From: Ligula intestinalis
Lineage: Eukaryota > Platyhelminthes > Cestoda > Diphyllobothriidea > Diphyllobothriidae
DNA length: 64,000 bases
Reading direction: 5' to 3'
Assembly (NCBI GenBank): GCA_036362985.1
Contig: JAYGXS010000004.1
Location: 64,634,639-64,698,638, forward strand
Part shown: in pieces, positions 43,401 through 54,183 of the stretch
Numbering within the stretch: position 1 is the first letter of the stretch
How the letters are laid out: each line of letters begins with the position of its first letter
Position numbers and translations under genes: made by a program
Notes under the pieces: model-generated
Told to the model about the DNA's origin: nothing
Database searches by the model: none
The model's input: only the letters and a program-made list of their open reading frames with translations

Positions 43401-46400
43401 GCTTGTGTCAGTGAAAGGCCACGTGGCAGCCTGTCTTGGTAGGAATCTCATTCCCTTTGTGTGAAAATGTGGGGTGTTTTGCAGCGGGTCAGGTCATGTA
43501 TAGTACGCATGGGCAGACTGCCACCATTCTGTCAATCACCTGTATTAACTCTCCACAGATTGAAGGACTGAAAGTAAAATACCTAATATACAAGATTTTT
43601 TGATCAAATTGTTTCTTTGGGACAACATAACGGACTCTCTCTGCTCAACAGTAGGGACTCTTGAAAACTGAGCCACCATTTTTTCGTCCCTCCGTTCGCA
43701 GTTAACATTTCTTACATTGTTTAACCCAGTACATCCATTCGAAGCCAATTTTTACCCCTCAGTGTATAACTGAACCAAAATGGTGAGGTCAACAGGGCAT
43801 GATGCTAGCGGCGATTTGAAGGAAGTTAAATTTTGCTTACATTTTGTAACATTTTCATGGACATTTTTCCAGGATATCGAAAAATTTGGTTTCTGTGCCT
43901 TATTTTATTCACGTTAAATGGAGGACGCTTTCGCTGAATGAAGTTTATCTCTCTCTACATAGGAGACGAGCACTAATCAGGAGGGAGAGAGAGGGCATTA
44001 AAGTATGTATTAAGACGTATTCAGCGTCCAGCCGCACTGTCCGACCTTGACTGTGTCGATTGTGATCTTAATTTCGGCAAATATAGGATTAAATGACATG
44101 GTGCTAGTTCAGCAAGGCCCTTCAGTATAATTTTTACACGAGGCATAACGTATTTCATTTTTAATCTATAAGTCCTGCCTGCCAGCGGTCGTGGCAGGTC
44201 AAGTCAAACGGGTTTTTTAGCAATCGAATTTTGGTCATTATGAGAATGCCTAACAAAATAAGCCTGAATTGTTGGGCTAGTTTAAGGGAACAAGCCTACT
44301 GTTCCGCCTTTGCATTCGACATTTTGTCTTCAGAATCATCTCCCTGTGCTATGTGCTCTTAGCCACTTCGTTTGGGGTAAATAAATCCCGATGCGTGATG
44401 CCGCGGCCGGGAATCTGTGAAACCCATGATCTCATCCTGGCTTCAGACACGATCCAACTTCGTTGTGTGTTCGAAGGTGATGGCCGCTTTTAACCGGCCC
44501 TCTACGCATGCATTTGTCGTAAAAATTTACATTTTATTGGTTAAGACCACGTTTTGTTATATAAGCACTATTTATGAGTATATGCTGACGTCGTAACTTA
44601 CCATACTAACGGCCTAGGTACTACGTAGCTAATAGGCCCATACACGTGCTTCGCCGGCATTTTGCCGCTGCTTCATACAGCTTCTAGGGGTCCGGGGCAT
44701 AAGTGCACCCCCCAGCTTTCCCTATTTGCTTTCTGCTGGATACGCCGGTTTTTAAATTTTGGCTTTTTTACTTTCCTTGGCTACATAAGAGGGTTGCATT
44801 TTATCATTGATTTTAACTGCCTTTATAAATTAAAATATATTTTATGGAAAACATGCATGAAAAAATCCTGTCTTGTGCTGGCTTGGTAAGAAATTACGTC
44901 TTCTTAAAATTGCATACTTAAAGAAAAGGTATCTTTCGGTTTTACAAAAAGATTTTGATTTGCAGAATAATTTGGAAACCTACTGACTGCTATACATGAA
45001 TTTGAGGTTTACAAACTGCGTGTTATGTACATTTTGTTTAAGAAAAAGTACGTTTCTGCGTACGGTTTGAGGAATTTGTCAAATATTTCTCATAACATAT
45101 TGCAATAGATGTAGATCATGCTGTATGCATTCTAGGCAGCATTAATAAATTGACGGATACGATGTATTATGGATGAACACCTTACAATCGTAAAATGCTC
45201 ATGAGTAGATACTATTTTAAAACGGAATGATACCCTTTCTGTACTAATGAGTTTTAAATAAGGCGTTATTTTCTACCAAATGAGTACAAAATATCTATCG
45301 TTTATGTTCTCCATAAAATATATTAAAATTCATAAAGGTAGCCGAAATCGGTGATAAAAAATGCATGCTATTTAAGTTGCCAATTTTTTTACAGTACATA
45401 CGTTTTATTAGCGGTGAGATCGAAAGTCGTTAAGAAGCCGGCACCCTATTGTGACTGAGATTATTCCAAAATAGACCTCACGATACTCAGTATTAAAACC
45501 TCAGTCAATGCCAATTAGTGAGAAAGTATCAAACTTTCGCATTTATATCGGTATGTTACAGTTATTTTAGGCCGTACTGTAGTCAAGGCAACACAGTCTG
45601 AGTATGCATAAATATGGTGCTAAAAGTCAATGTTTGGCAAGATAACCGCTTGACGCACTGAATATCACGGTTTAGCAGAATCTGGAACAGGCCTCCTGGA
45701 GTTTGTTATCGGAACTGTGTTCTTCTGTGGGATTTCTGGGAAGCTAACATGCTGACGGTACAGTGTGCGATCATCTAGACAACCACGGCCACAGTGGTAT
45801 GCACTTACCCAGCCTGTCAGGACGTAGTCTGGCTAATATTAGTGAGTCAGCCTATTAGTCATCGTTGGGTTCGCGGTAGGCGGGGGCAACTGGGCCTTGA
45901 CTTAATCCGGGGGAGTAAAACGACGGTCTACCGACGCCCACGAAAGTCAAGCCAGTTCTTATCGTCTATCACTGCTGTTGCTGCTTCCAGACTTTAAACG
46001 CGCTGAAACCTGCAAGCTGAGCCCATCGTGCGCGGAAAATCTTACCTATGAATTCATTCTCATGTTGATATTTGCAGCCGGCTGAATTGGTGCCTTTCTC
46101 GCCGTTTTAATTCGGAAAGGTCTCTTGTAATAATTTAATATATTATTTATATAATAAGTAATCTGGTTAAATAACCTTTTATAACTCCTATTTGATAATT
46201 GAAAATTAACATCTGCTGGTTTAATAACTCTCCTAATGCATCATCAGTGCACAATTTTCAATACACGCAACTTATACGAAGAAAATCAAGCCGCTAGAAT
46301 GCAGTGGAAGGATGTTGGGCATAGACAAGACTTGCACAAGCAGTAGCCGAAGCTATGCAAGCGTACAGATATTCAAATGTTGCATGATTCATCATACTGT

Positions 46401-49400
46401 CAACTCAAGTACCAGCCAAATGCACTGATGCGCGTTTCACTGTATAAAGAAGGTTCCGACTCATCACTGGGTCACTCCAAACGTTTTGCCAGGGCCTTCT
46501 GTTATACAGCCCAGCTCTGAATCTTCGGCGCTTGCATCTCCTTAGGAAGCAAGGGCATTAAATTTAAGTGAAGCCCTTGGGGCTCACCTTTTTCTATCTG
46601 AGTCGAAATCCATTCGCTTGAGTAGGATACTTGCCTCATCTTCGCATATGGCTGTAAGCAGTCTCGCGATTAGTCTAACTGACAAGAATGCATGAGATCA
46701 AATACTAAAACTGAATTATTTCCCTGGAAATCCATGTGGAACCCTGAGGGACCCAGTGATAAATGGAACCCCTTGCAGTTGCATCGAACAGCCGCAGAAA
46801 GTCGGCGGAACCGGTATCTGGACTTACAACTATTACCTGCGCTGATCGAGCAGTCTTTTTATGTACTACTGACAGCTTGGTGGCGGTTTCACGAAGATTG
46901 CACGTTTATCCCGCCATGGTTAAAGGATAGACCACCGTTTTCGTATTGCTCTTCCGCAGTGAGATTATAAAACCAAATTCAAATTGGTTCACCATTATTT
47001 CACAATTTATTTGGATGGTGATTAAAATGCATCTTCATCTCAAGGATCTGTGGAAGACAGGGCCCATATTTTAGCTTCTCACCAACTATGCGACGCGCCC
47101 ACAAGTAGTCAATGTTAAAACCATATATGCAGCTTGTAAATATTATGTGGGTGTCCTAGTGAAGGTGGTGGACCATGCTGAAGATTTGCTAGCAAATTTT
47201 AGAAAGTGCCTGGTCCAAAAGAATTTATTTTAACTAAAGAAATAAACTTCTGAATTGTTTAAAAATGAAATTTTCAGCTATTCCTATAAGATCTACTATA
47301 AAAAATTCTTCATATGCTCCTAGTTGATAATTTGAAATTGATATCTGCTGAGGTTGATGATTTTCCTAATGCACGATCAAAGCGTACTTTTCCACAGACA
47401 ATTTCTTCGAAGAAAATCAAGCCGCTAGAAAGCAGTTGTAGGCTATTGGTCAAAGACGAGACTCGCACTATCAGCTGAAACTATGCACACGTACAAATAT
47501 TCAAATGTGGCGTGATTCATCATACTGTCAACACAAGTACCAGCCAAATGCACTAACACATGGTTCACTGCATGATAGATTTGCGAAGGGCCTGACTCAT
47601 CACTGGGTCACCCAGTGTTCTGTCTGTGCCTGTTGTTATACAGCCCTGTTCTGAATCCCGCCGAAAAGATTAATTAAAGCTCAAATGTCGAATCAGAGGC
47701 TGATTTAAAGCAAAGTATTTCAACTTGAGGCATAAGACATCCAAACAGTTGAAAAATTAAATTCACTGGCATAATTTTACATCTGTTTGTATACGTTGTC
47801 ACCCTAAGTCTTGTGACGAGAGGTTGCTCTGCACTCCACGTAGGTTTTACCGATCAATACCAGTATTTAAGCACTTGATGCCTGCTTTCCATTGTGTAAA
47901 TACACAGCATCTGTTTTGGCGCTGCGAATCCATTACCCTTGCAAATTTCATATTTTTTAACTAACCTTAAGGTCAAAGCTCATCCACTTGATCGTCTTCT
48001 TTCGAACAGAAGAGGAAAAGGTGGCTCTGCTATTCTTTGCTAGAACCGTTGTTCACGGCTCCACGCCATTTGGTGTTTATTCTACATTTATCTGGGCAAA
48101 AGCTTCGTTTAAAGAGCCCTCGAGTGCTGATTGCTTATGAAAATGTTTCAACCTAAATCCAAAAGCTGGCTTAGCTAAGTATTCCTTTTCACTTGACTAC
48201 AATTTGGAGCATGAATCCAGACACTGTAATAGTTGGGTGAATAATTGATCACTTATTTTTGCCCAAAAATTTTTATTTACTATCGCACAGGATTTCTAAA
48301 AAACCTTTACCTACAGCTGTCATTTATAAGCCAAAGAGAACGAACCCCACAAACTTCAAAAGATTAAGTTGTGAAAACAAAATGCCAAAATCTGTAATGA
48401 TTAATACCGGTTTGGACATGAACTGGGTGCCCGGAAAGCGTTGCTCTTTTAATAATATTGAAGGAAGAAAGATTCTGCGGCTCACAAAGTTTGACGGTTC
48501 AAAAAGGCAGAACCTGCGTGGGCAGAGAAGATTTAAAATTCTACTGCAGCACTTGTAGTGATTTCGGTTGCGATCAAGAGTGATCAAACCGGCCTCGAGG
48601 ACGTCCCGTACGGTGCGTCTTCACGTGCGAAGATCCGTGGCCGCAGACCAAGACCGTTCGAGCCGTTCCATTAGCCAGCGCCGGAGACCGAATCTCGAAG
48701 TTCCGGGAACCATTGCACTATTCTGACGGACTGAGTCGAGACATATTTTATTATGGTGGCTAAATGCAATCGAAAGGGATCTCGCAAGCAAATAAAACAT
48801 TCAGTCACACGCATTCGACCCACTGACCCCTCGAACTGTCACCCGCTTTCCTACTTTTGGCATTCCTGGGCTGAGTCTAGCAAATTAATCGGTCCTGCCT
48901 CAACTCTGCGCGGAAAAACAGCTGCATGTTGATCACTTATTTAAATCGATAATGGAGTTGGGACGACTTACAAGTCCATCATCTCCAACTTCAAAGGCAT
49001 CTGTCAAGAAGTCCATAGCACCGCTCATTTGGCCCATCTGGGAGGGCATGATGGCGCCTGACCCCAGAGGTCTGTCCGTTAGCACCTCAGGAGCGCCAGC
49101 CCCGGCCAAGTTGGTGGTAGTGGTCGAGGACTGGCTCTTGGATCCCGTGGAAACTCCGTCGACAGTCTGGCGAGACTCCTGAGTACTAGACGTGGCCTGC
49201 TTTACCACACTGCCATCATTAATGGTTTTGGTAGTTGAACTGGAGAAGTGGGAGCTCACGCTGTGCGAGCCACTAGCCGGAAACTGGCCAGCGGGCCCAC
49301 CTATCAGGCGCATAGAACTGTCCATTTTCTGACGCATGGCCTGCATTCGGCGTTCCATTTGATCAATCATGGATCCACCACCAGCCTCGTTGCCGAAACC

Positions 49401-49451
49401 CGTCAGACCACCAAAGTTGTTCCAGTTGTCCAAATCAAAGTCATCCAGTGG
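37167..49451 (-). CDS. Small heat-shock protein with two alpha-crystallin domains (four visible exons)
   Basis: Exons on the minus strand: 49451-48972, 39093-38896, 37730-37592, 37486-37167 (stop TGA at 37169-37167). All junctions have GT donors and AG acceptors and keep frame (phases 0, 0, 1). The visible product is about 379 residues. Residues 1-160 are a Ser/Thr/Gly-rich N-terminal region. Residues about 161-270 form the first alpha-crystallin domain (FKVRFDAKDFAPEDIDV ... DGVLILDAPV), and residues about 280-375 the second (RKLHLEVPIEEGYAAEDLNV ... LNGKTLVVEAP). Two such domains in one chain are known from flatworm proteins such as tapeworm Tsp36 and schistosome Sm-p40, ATP-independent chaperones that hold unfolded proteins. 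The start Met is not in exon 49451-48972 (its open frame begins at GTG in intron sequence), so at least one short upstream exon is missing from this model. Confidence 0.9.
37592..37730 (-). CDS. sHSP exon: end of alpha-crystallin domain 1 and linker
   Basis: 139 bases. It begins with DGVLILDAPVKAPDY, which contains the hallmark GVL strand of alpha-crystallin domains. It then encodes a linker with ITFDSGHNLSIRPKDSS and leaves one base for the next exon. Acceptor CTTGACAG and donor AGAG/GTAAGT are both good. It is too short to be obvious as an open frame on its own and was found by extending the domain. Confidence 0.85.
37731..38895 (-). other. Intron of the sHSP gene (1165 bases)
   Basis: Bounded by GTAATT at 38895 and CAG at 37731 on the minus strand, between phase-0 exons. 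AT-rich except for a G9 run at about 38832-38840. No repeats recognised inside. Confidence 0.8.
38896..39093 (-). CDS. sHSP exon: first half of alpha-crystallin domain 1
   Basis: 66 codons, phase 0 at both ends, beginning VHFKVRFDAKDFAPEDIDV and ending DHEKFQCNLTQ. It carries the early beta strands and the dimerisation loop (TVTTAGSSTSREFSRT). The donor is CAG/GTAATT. The acceptor is CACAG preceded by 16 uninterrupted C residues (plus-strand G run at 39098-39113), an extreme polypyrimidine tract. Confidence 0.9.
39120..40110. repeat. Diverged local duplication inside the sHSP intron
   Basis: 39240-39410 and 39802-39995 share, in order, ATAACAACCC/CTAACAACCC, TTATCACGC, GTCCT, CCCACGGTGCACTA, CCGTGATTAGTGTTCTGCC, GCCCGAAAGCCACTC and GAGGCCACAATC. 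A further stretch (AAATAAAGTGCACAACG at about 39122; AAATAAAGAGCGCAAAGG at about 40025) suggests a third partial unit. Units of about 0.3-0.6 kb are in direct orientation. Confidence 0.7.
39508..39610 (+). repeat. tRNA-like element, partial
   Basis: CGGCCTACGTAGCACAATTG resembles an acceptor plus A box, followed by a perfect B box GGGTTCGAATCC at 39552-39563 and CGAGGCCAC closing the acceptor. The right flank (CTCAAATTGTATCAATTGAATTATT) matches the right arm of the element at 56742-56910. I call it a member of the tRNA-core inverted-repeat family rather than a tRNA gene. Confidence 0.5.
41152..41191 (-). ncRNA. Hammerhead-like motif (left member of a head-to-head pair)
   Basis: Minus strand: CTGATGA at 41188-41182, about 19 intervening bases with a weak stem II, then GAAACGTC at 41162-41155 and AGG. 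The core bases are all intact. The sequence continues on the minus strand into a PLE-type pyrimidine tail (TCGTCTTCTTCTC near 41120-41108). Confidence 0.65.
41205..41244 (+). ncRNA. Hammerhead-like motif (right member of a head-to-head pair)
   Basis: Plus strand: CTGATGA at 41208-41214, stem II ATCCG/TGGAT around CAA, then AAAACGTC at 41234-41241 (G of GAAAC changed to A) and AG. The altered G12-equivalent would be expected to weaken catalysis. It faces the motif at 41152-41191 with only about 16 bases between the two cores. Confidence 0.6.
42690..42900 (+). repeat. Degenerate GTTAGG-like hexamer tract
   Basis: Repeated words GTTAGATTTAAG, AAGGGTTAGGTTTTAA, GACGTTAACGTTAGAGTC, GGTTAAAG, ACGGTTACGGTT and GGGTTAAG occur over about 200 bases, like a decayed TTAGGG-type array. 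A C-rich counterpart lies at 3715-3905. Confidence 0.4.
43167..43305. repeat. Inverted-repeat element with tRNA-like core
   Basis: Arms of about 28 bases (43167-43194 and 43277-43305) are inverted repeats with one or two mismatches: TGACCCAATTGTGAAAAATT then TGCGGC against its complement. Between them is a tRNA-like body on the plus strand: A-box-like TAGCTCAATAGTAGG and B-box-like GTGTTCGACTCCC, followed by CCAAGCCGC. The combination of terminal inverted repeats and a pol III-type core recurs at 56742-56910. Confidence 0.65.
45155..45590. repeat. Dispersed AT-rich repeat, copy 2
   Basis: Same ordered words as 109-510. It lies in the sHSP intron. No coding potential; class unknown. Confidence 0.7.
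46170..46530. repeat. Direct repeat, copy 1
   Basis: About 350 bases recur at 47315-47665 in the same orientation at roughly 75-80 percent identity by eye. Shared words include GAAGAAAATCAAGCCGCTAGA, CATACTGTCAAC, AGTACCAGCCAAATGCACT, ACTCATCACTGGGTCAC and GTTATACAGCCC. No open frame spans it. Confidence 0.8.
47315..47665. repeat. Direct repeat, copy 2
   Basis: Partner of 46170-46530 at a spacing of about 1.13 kb. The intervening segment is unrelated, so this is either a segmental duplication or two insertions of one unknown repeat. Confidence 0.8.
48575..48745 (-). mobile_element. Small RTE 3'-end fragment
   Basis: The plus-strand words GATCAAACCGGCCTCGAGGACG, GCGCCGGAGACCGAATCTCGAAGTTCC and CTGACGGACTGAGTC parallel GATCTAGCCGGCCTCAATGATG, GCGACGTAGGCCGAAGATCGAAGTTCC and TTGACGGACGGTGTC in the RTE 3' coding end near 4578-4733. 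Only about 170 bases remain. It sits near the end of the sHSP intron and is more diverged from the two larger RTE copies than they are from each other. Confidence 0.65.
48972..49451 (-). CDS. sHSP exon: N-terminal region
   Basis: 160 codons beginning PLDDFDLDNWNNFGG after an acceptor (TTAAG at 49456-49452) and ending ...VGDDGL before GTAAGT (48971-48966). It contains QMERRMQAMRQKMD, a Met/Arg-rich amphipathic helix, then a long Ser/Thr-rich linker with SSHFSSSTTKT and STTTTN. N-terminal regions of sHSPs drive oligomerisation and substrate binding and are poorly conserved, which fits. The exon ends exactly where the first alpha-crystallin domain begins. Confidence 0.85.
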
Positions 49452-52400
49452 CTTAATTTGTTGAAGAGTACAAAATGAAATAGTAAACACTCGCTACCAC
49501 AGTTAAAGAAAACAAAAAGTGCAGAAAACGAACGTTGTTTATTTATACACCTGCATGCAATGAACCTTTAACTGATTCGAAAAAATCCTCTTGTCGTAGG
49601 TCATGTATTATTTTTTACTCTTTTCTTATTTCCCGTTTGGTATCCATTGGCTCACGCTGGGCTATGCAAGTGAGCATAACAATTAAGGTTAAAAGGCAAC
49701 ATTGCATTGACGGCACTTACATTGCCCAATACTCCATAGTATCTCGAGTATGGGCTGGGCTATCCGTACCTTAGAATCTTTGGGAAAATTTACTTCGACG
49801 ACAGAAACAGAACATTTTAATTACACGCCTCAATTGACATCGTTTAAATGACCCGTAATGATAACTTTGAATGAGGTTTGGAAGCAAGATTCTCCACGCA
49901 TGTTGTTTCACCAATAGCACGATACATTTGCAGATTGGTTATATTAAAAGCACACGATGAAATTGCGAAAACCTGCATGTAGGTAAAACTTTCGGACAGT
50001 CCTTACTCGGACAGAAAAAGCAGTTAAAGTGACTTCTTAACAAGTTTTTCGTGTTACTTCCTTCGAATGGCAGGAAGTCAAAAACCAACAATGCAATTAC
50101 GGATGGGTATGCACTAATATGTTAGCTTCACGAAGCCAATAAGGTCCACAGGGATGAAAAAGGTTACGAACAGGTGAACAACTACCAAGCTAACGTCGGT
50201 TTCCTCTGCTTTCTAATTGAGCGAATTCAGTCTTATCTTTTGGTTGCCCATGCATAAACTATGCCTCCCCTCCTATACGTAGCATGTTTCCTTAGGGAAG
50301 ACAATATATCGGTTTGTGTCCATTAACTTTTGTACAAATATCTGATTGCCAACGACAGAGAATGACACATGGTGAATTTCGAGTTGGGGAATTTCTTGCG
50401 ATCCATTTGCCACACGACGTTTGTGAACAAGCTGACCTGTGGACGAGTTCATGTTCTTGCTTCTGGTTTATAGTAGAATCAGTTAAATGGATACCAACTA
50501 AACTCAACTATTTCCGTGTTTATCTACCAGAATTGCTCGTTGTCGCCTCACTCGACCTCTGCTCCTCTTTGAAGCAGGGGAAAATATATTTTACGAAAAA
50601 AATAACCATATTACAACCTGTTGCCTGAAATAGTTTGAGATGTGACGAAAATGAAGCATCTACGAACAATTGGATGGACATTATGCTAAGCATCAACGAT
50701 GACTTCGGTTAAATGAGTACTCTGCCGCAAGGTAGATTGCTATCGAGACAATTTCCCACCGTCTGCAAATATTTCGCAGGAAGATGTTTCACATAGATGG
50801 CTCAATTTCAAGTTATTTACGGAAAACAGTAGAAAGGGAACTTCTCGGAAGAAAGAGCACTTTTTACAAATAAGGATGTGCTTCAGTTGTAAAATAGTTC
50901 CTTGTTGTTGCTTTAATAAACGAGGCTACATGTGCATACTTTTATAGTTCGGTGTTTCTGAGATATTCAGGGAGTATAAAGCACGCAAAGTGTGTTTGTT
51001 AAATTAAAGGATTTTGAGTCACGGACTTTTAGTTGCATGACAAGACCAATGGAACCGATTTTGGATACTGTGTGTAGTAGGCAGTTTGAAAAGCTCGAGG
51101 GCGTGCCAAACCAATGGGCGTTTCTGAAAAATCTGAAAGGTGAGTGCTATTTACGCCTAATTAATAAGCATGACAAAAACCTACATCTTGACAAAATGCA
51201 AATTTATGGAATAGTGCTCAGCCAGTTTTTGGTTGTAGAAAAATATCTGACCAAGCAAATAAATAAACTGCAGATAAAATATTAAAATCTTTATTAAAAA
51301 TATTTTAACTTATTGTGATCGAAGAAGGTGCGCCGAAAGATACTAAATGTTATAAAAAATATGATGTTACGTTCTTGTGGTTCTTTGATCTTTTAACATT
51401 GAGTAATCTATTGCAGGTCCATTGAGGGAAATTGAGAAGTATAATTAATTTTGCGAGGCATTTGGAGAAGGAATACATGCAATTGTTTCTAATACGGACA
51501 GGTGCCTAGTCGGGAAATCAAACACTTAAAGTTTCTGCGGCAATAGGAGCGCATCATCCTGACGTATTTAATCATTATGTTAAAAAAATCAACATATCTA
51601 CAATTATATTACGATAAATAATTTTTCTGTTGTTTGCACTATATATATTTATAGATCAATAAAAAGGCCCTTAAGTCCAGACTTAGTTTGATTAAAACTA
51701 AATGTTATGTAAATACTTATACATGTAGAAGAAATAGCAATGCGGTTGAGACTTCACTTACGCGCAAATGGCTGGTGCCTCTATATGGCTGCATAACTGC
51801 TTCTTTGGAAATCTACTGAGTCGACACCCATTTGGACCAAGTGTAGTTGTTGAGGAGAGCGCTCATTTTGACGCCGAGAAACACTAAACATGTGAACCAA
51901 TGCGCCAATGACCAGAAACCACGCTCAACGTGATTTCAGAGTAAGGGCTCCTTGGTTTGCTTTCCAGTTCACCAATTGAAACAGTCGACAGAACAATAAC
52001 AATCCCTAGCTGATTTATGCATAGTGGATGAAAGGTGTTTTAAGAATATGTTTGCGTATAATTGCCTGATGTTGAGCTGTAGTCCATTTAGTTACTCGAT
52101 GGAATTTACCTTCGGTTCCAGTTAAGAGAACAAAGTACGAAGAGGCACCTTCACTTTGCGCCGAATTTAGGCTCAACAGACGACTTTGGCTAACATGGCA
52201 CATTGACTCTATTGATGTAGTTTACAAGGCCTTATACGTTTGCGTTCGATCACATTTGCTCATGAGATAGTTCTCTCCAAACTTCACACGACAACTCGGG
52301 TTCTTGTGGCCACAACTGCCACTTTACAGAGATCCAGTGAATACGAAGAAAATACTCCAGCAGGGTTCGAGGAGAGAAGTTAGTTGATCAACCATTATTT

Positions 52401-53712
52401 TGGCGATCGTTCTGTTAAAACTTTGTTCCAACAGGGCGTGTAATGTTCCAACACCGAGATGAAAGCTCATTAATTCTCGAAGGACATGGCATTTGCAAAC
52501 TGTATGTCGTGCAAATTTTCTGCAGATTCTTCTGTTCAAAGGAACATATCTGCTTCAATTTGTCTTGTTGGAACTATACGAGCCTGTAGCGATCAAATAT
52601 TCAGGTTCGTCACCGGAAGACAGTCGGTGGCAACAGTTCTCCTGGCTTCTCAATCTTCCAATGTAAGCCTCTCCGGACTTATGATAACTATCAGTTTGAG
52701 TAGCCAGTTTGAGAAGAATGTGTGCCCTAACCGGTAGGTGTACGCCTATCCGTTACTGGATAGACCAACACAGAACTGTCCGAAAACGTCCCTGGTTTTT
52801 CATCTAAGTCTGTTGGCTAACCTTCTATATCAGTTTAACTTCCTCAGTACTCTTTAATTATCGCATTGAAGGGTGCACTTCTGAATTGATTTTCCGGCTT
52901 TATTCCTGCTATTGGGTACTAGTCACTACAGAAAAGCAGGGTGAGTTTGAAGTGGTATACATCAAGATTGCAAGCTATGCGCTGGCTAACTGCTTTTCTA
53001 ACTACAGAAGCGTGTTAGAAAACTGTTTTACGCTCTATAACTATTCGATCAACTTTATCGGTACTTAAATAACAATCACACAAAAGGATTATAAGACAGT
53101 CCGCATGAAGAATGGGGTAGATAGCTACGGACTAAGAACTTCAAAGCTGTCGATTCTTTATTTAGTTGAAAGTAAATATTATTAGAAAGAACTGCTACTG
53201 CTGCATGAAGCATTAGTAGAATGTGCCCCCGTAGTTATTCTGTTGCTTGGCGATTAATAAACCCGAGTCGAACAAGCAACCGAGATGAGCATATCCATTT
53301 ACTTCCATGAATGGACTTATGACGAGCTGTACTTCCTACTCAAGAGGTCTGAAATCGTTCGGATAGTAGAACCACCTTTTATTTAGGTAATCCTTGTCAA
53401 TGCCAATATGAGTCGCTTTTGCAGTAAGGTTAAACGCGTGTTGAAAGCCTGCATGGAGGAGGAGGCCTTGTCCATAAAATAAGAGTAAATGGCTGTGTGA
53501 TTACAATTTTGCTTCTAAAAACAAACGCAATTTGATGTTTGCGTTCCGTTTGTGTCCGCTTAGTCTGCTCGCCGTATAATAGTGGAAAGTACATCTTCAC
53601 AGAATCTGTCCATTGCTTTTATGGGTGTCCTTACTGTTGTAACGGTAGCCCAGGCCGAGATAGTACCGCTCAATAACGCCTTGTCTGAATTCCCAAGAAA
53701 TGCGCAACAGCA
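49452..53712. other. Upstream flank of the sHSP gene and anonymous DNA
   Basis: No gene is supported. A missing sHSP first exon and promoter should lie here if the gene is intact, but I could not identify an ATG exon whose donor phase fits. Frames at 50314-50628 and 50992-51285 (97 residues, Lys-rich) are open but unrecognised. The rest is AT-rich. Confidence 0.4.
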
Positions 53713-53818
53713 GAAGTCCTCTTTGTTCAGCATCCGTTACCAGTGCCTCAAACTGGTCAAGAACGAGACGGATGATTTTCTGGGGCACTGGTAACGGATG
53801 CTTAACAGGGAGGACTTC
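53713..53818. repeat. Snap-back inverted repeat within a gag fragment
   Basis: 35-base arms (53713-53747 and 53783-53818) differ at about three positions when one is reverse-complemented. The 35-base loop carries gag sequence in the opposite orientation to the gag at right (LKLVKNETDDF on plus). Confidence 0.8.
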
Positions 53819-54183
53819 ACGTGGAAGATCTCTGATAGGTGGTTGACGGTTTCCTCAAAACTGAAGTCATGAGGCTTTTTCGGCAGAATGATATATGTGT
53901 ACCTCTCGTGTTCTCTGGTGCCCAATTTGCGTAAAAGCGGGCGCACCTTCCCTGCATCATCGGTCTTGGCAAATTCCAAGCGGAATATGTTTGCCCAACG
54001 TTTAAAAGAAGCGTCAACAGTTCTGCCGGAGTTAGGGTCATAAATGAACTCAATGATAGAAGCAGCACCTGTATCCGCTGCTGTGGACAATTTCGCCGAA
54101 GAATCTGAGTCAGACAAATGCAAACTGAATTTTTACATCATGGACTCCAGGATAGCGAGCAATCTTTCGGAGAAAATAGACAT
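53783..54183 (-). pseudogene. LTR-retrotransposon (Ty3/gypsy-like) gag fragment
   Basis: Minus strand from ATG at 54183: a short leucine-rich start (MSIFSERLLAILESMM), a stop, then 54123-53783 with IIEFIYDPNSGRTVDASFKR, FRLEFAKTDDAGKVRPLLRK, LGTREHERYTYIILPKKPHD and FSFEETVNHLSEIF. This matches the capsid-like gag region I associate with gypsy-type elements of flatworms. Just upstream of the ATG, the bases TTTGGCTACGCAGTTTTGG look like the leader of such elements. No protease, RT or LTRs are seen; the fragment is cut at 53783 by an inverted junction. Confidence 0.7.

Larger units (their letters stand above)
39094..48971 (-). other. Giant intron of the sHSP gene (about 9.9 kb)
   Basis: Inferred from phase and domain continuity: GTAAGT at 48971-48966 to CACAG at 39098-39094. 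It contains duplicated blocks (39.1-40.1 kb), tRNA-like elements (39.5, 43.2 kb), a head-to-head hammerhead pair (41.15-41.24 kb), a degenerate hexamer tract (42.7 kb), dispersed repeats (45.2, 46.2, 47.3 kb) and an RTE end (48.6 kb). Frames such as 41495-41788, 46692-46970 and 48259-48558 lie here without recognisable domains. Confidence 0.75.

Noticed and set aside
48259..48558. 99-residue Lys-rich plus-strand frame inside the sHSP intron
   Set aside because: Open but AT-rich and without any recognised motif; a frame of this length is expected by chance here.
50992..51285. 97-residue plus-strand frame
   Set aside because: No recognisable family or splice context; not supported as a gene.
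51530..51555. Minus-strand GGATGA-TGCG ... CGCA-GAAAC near 51530-51575
   Set aside because: The stem looks good but the first core bases do not match CTGATGA and no PLE context exists; chance is likely.
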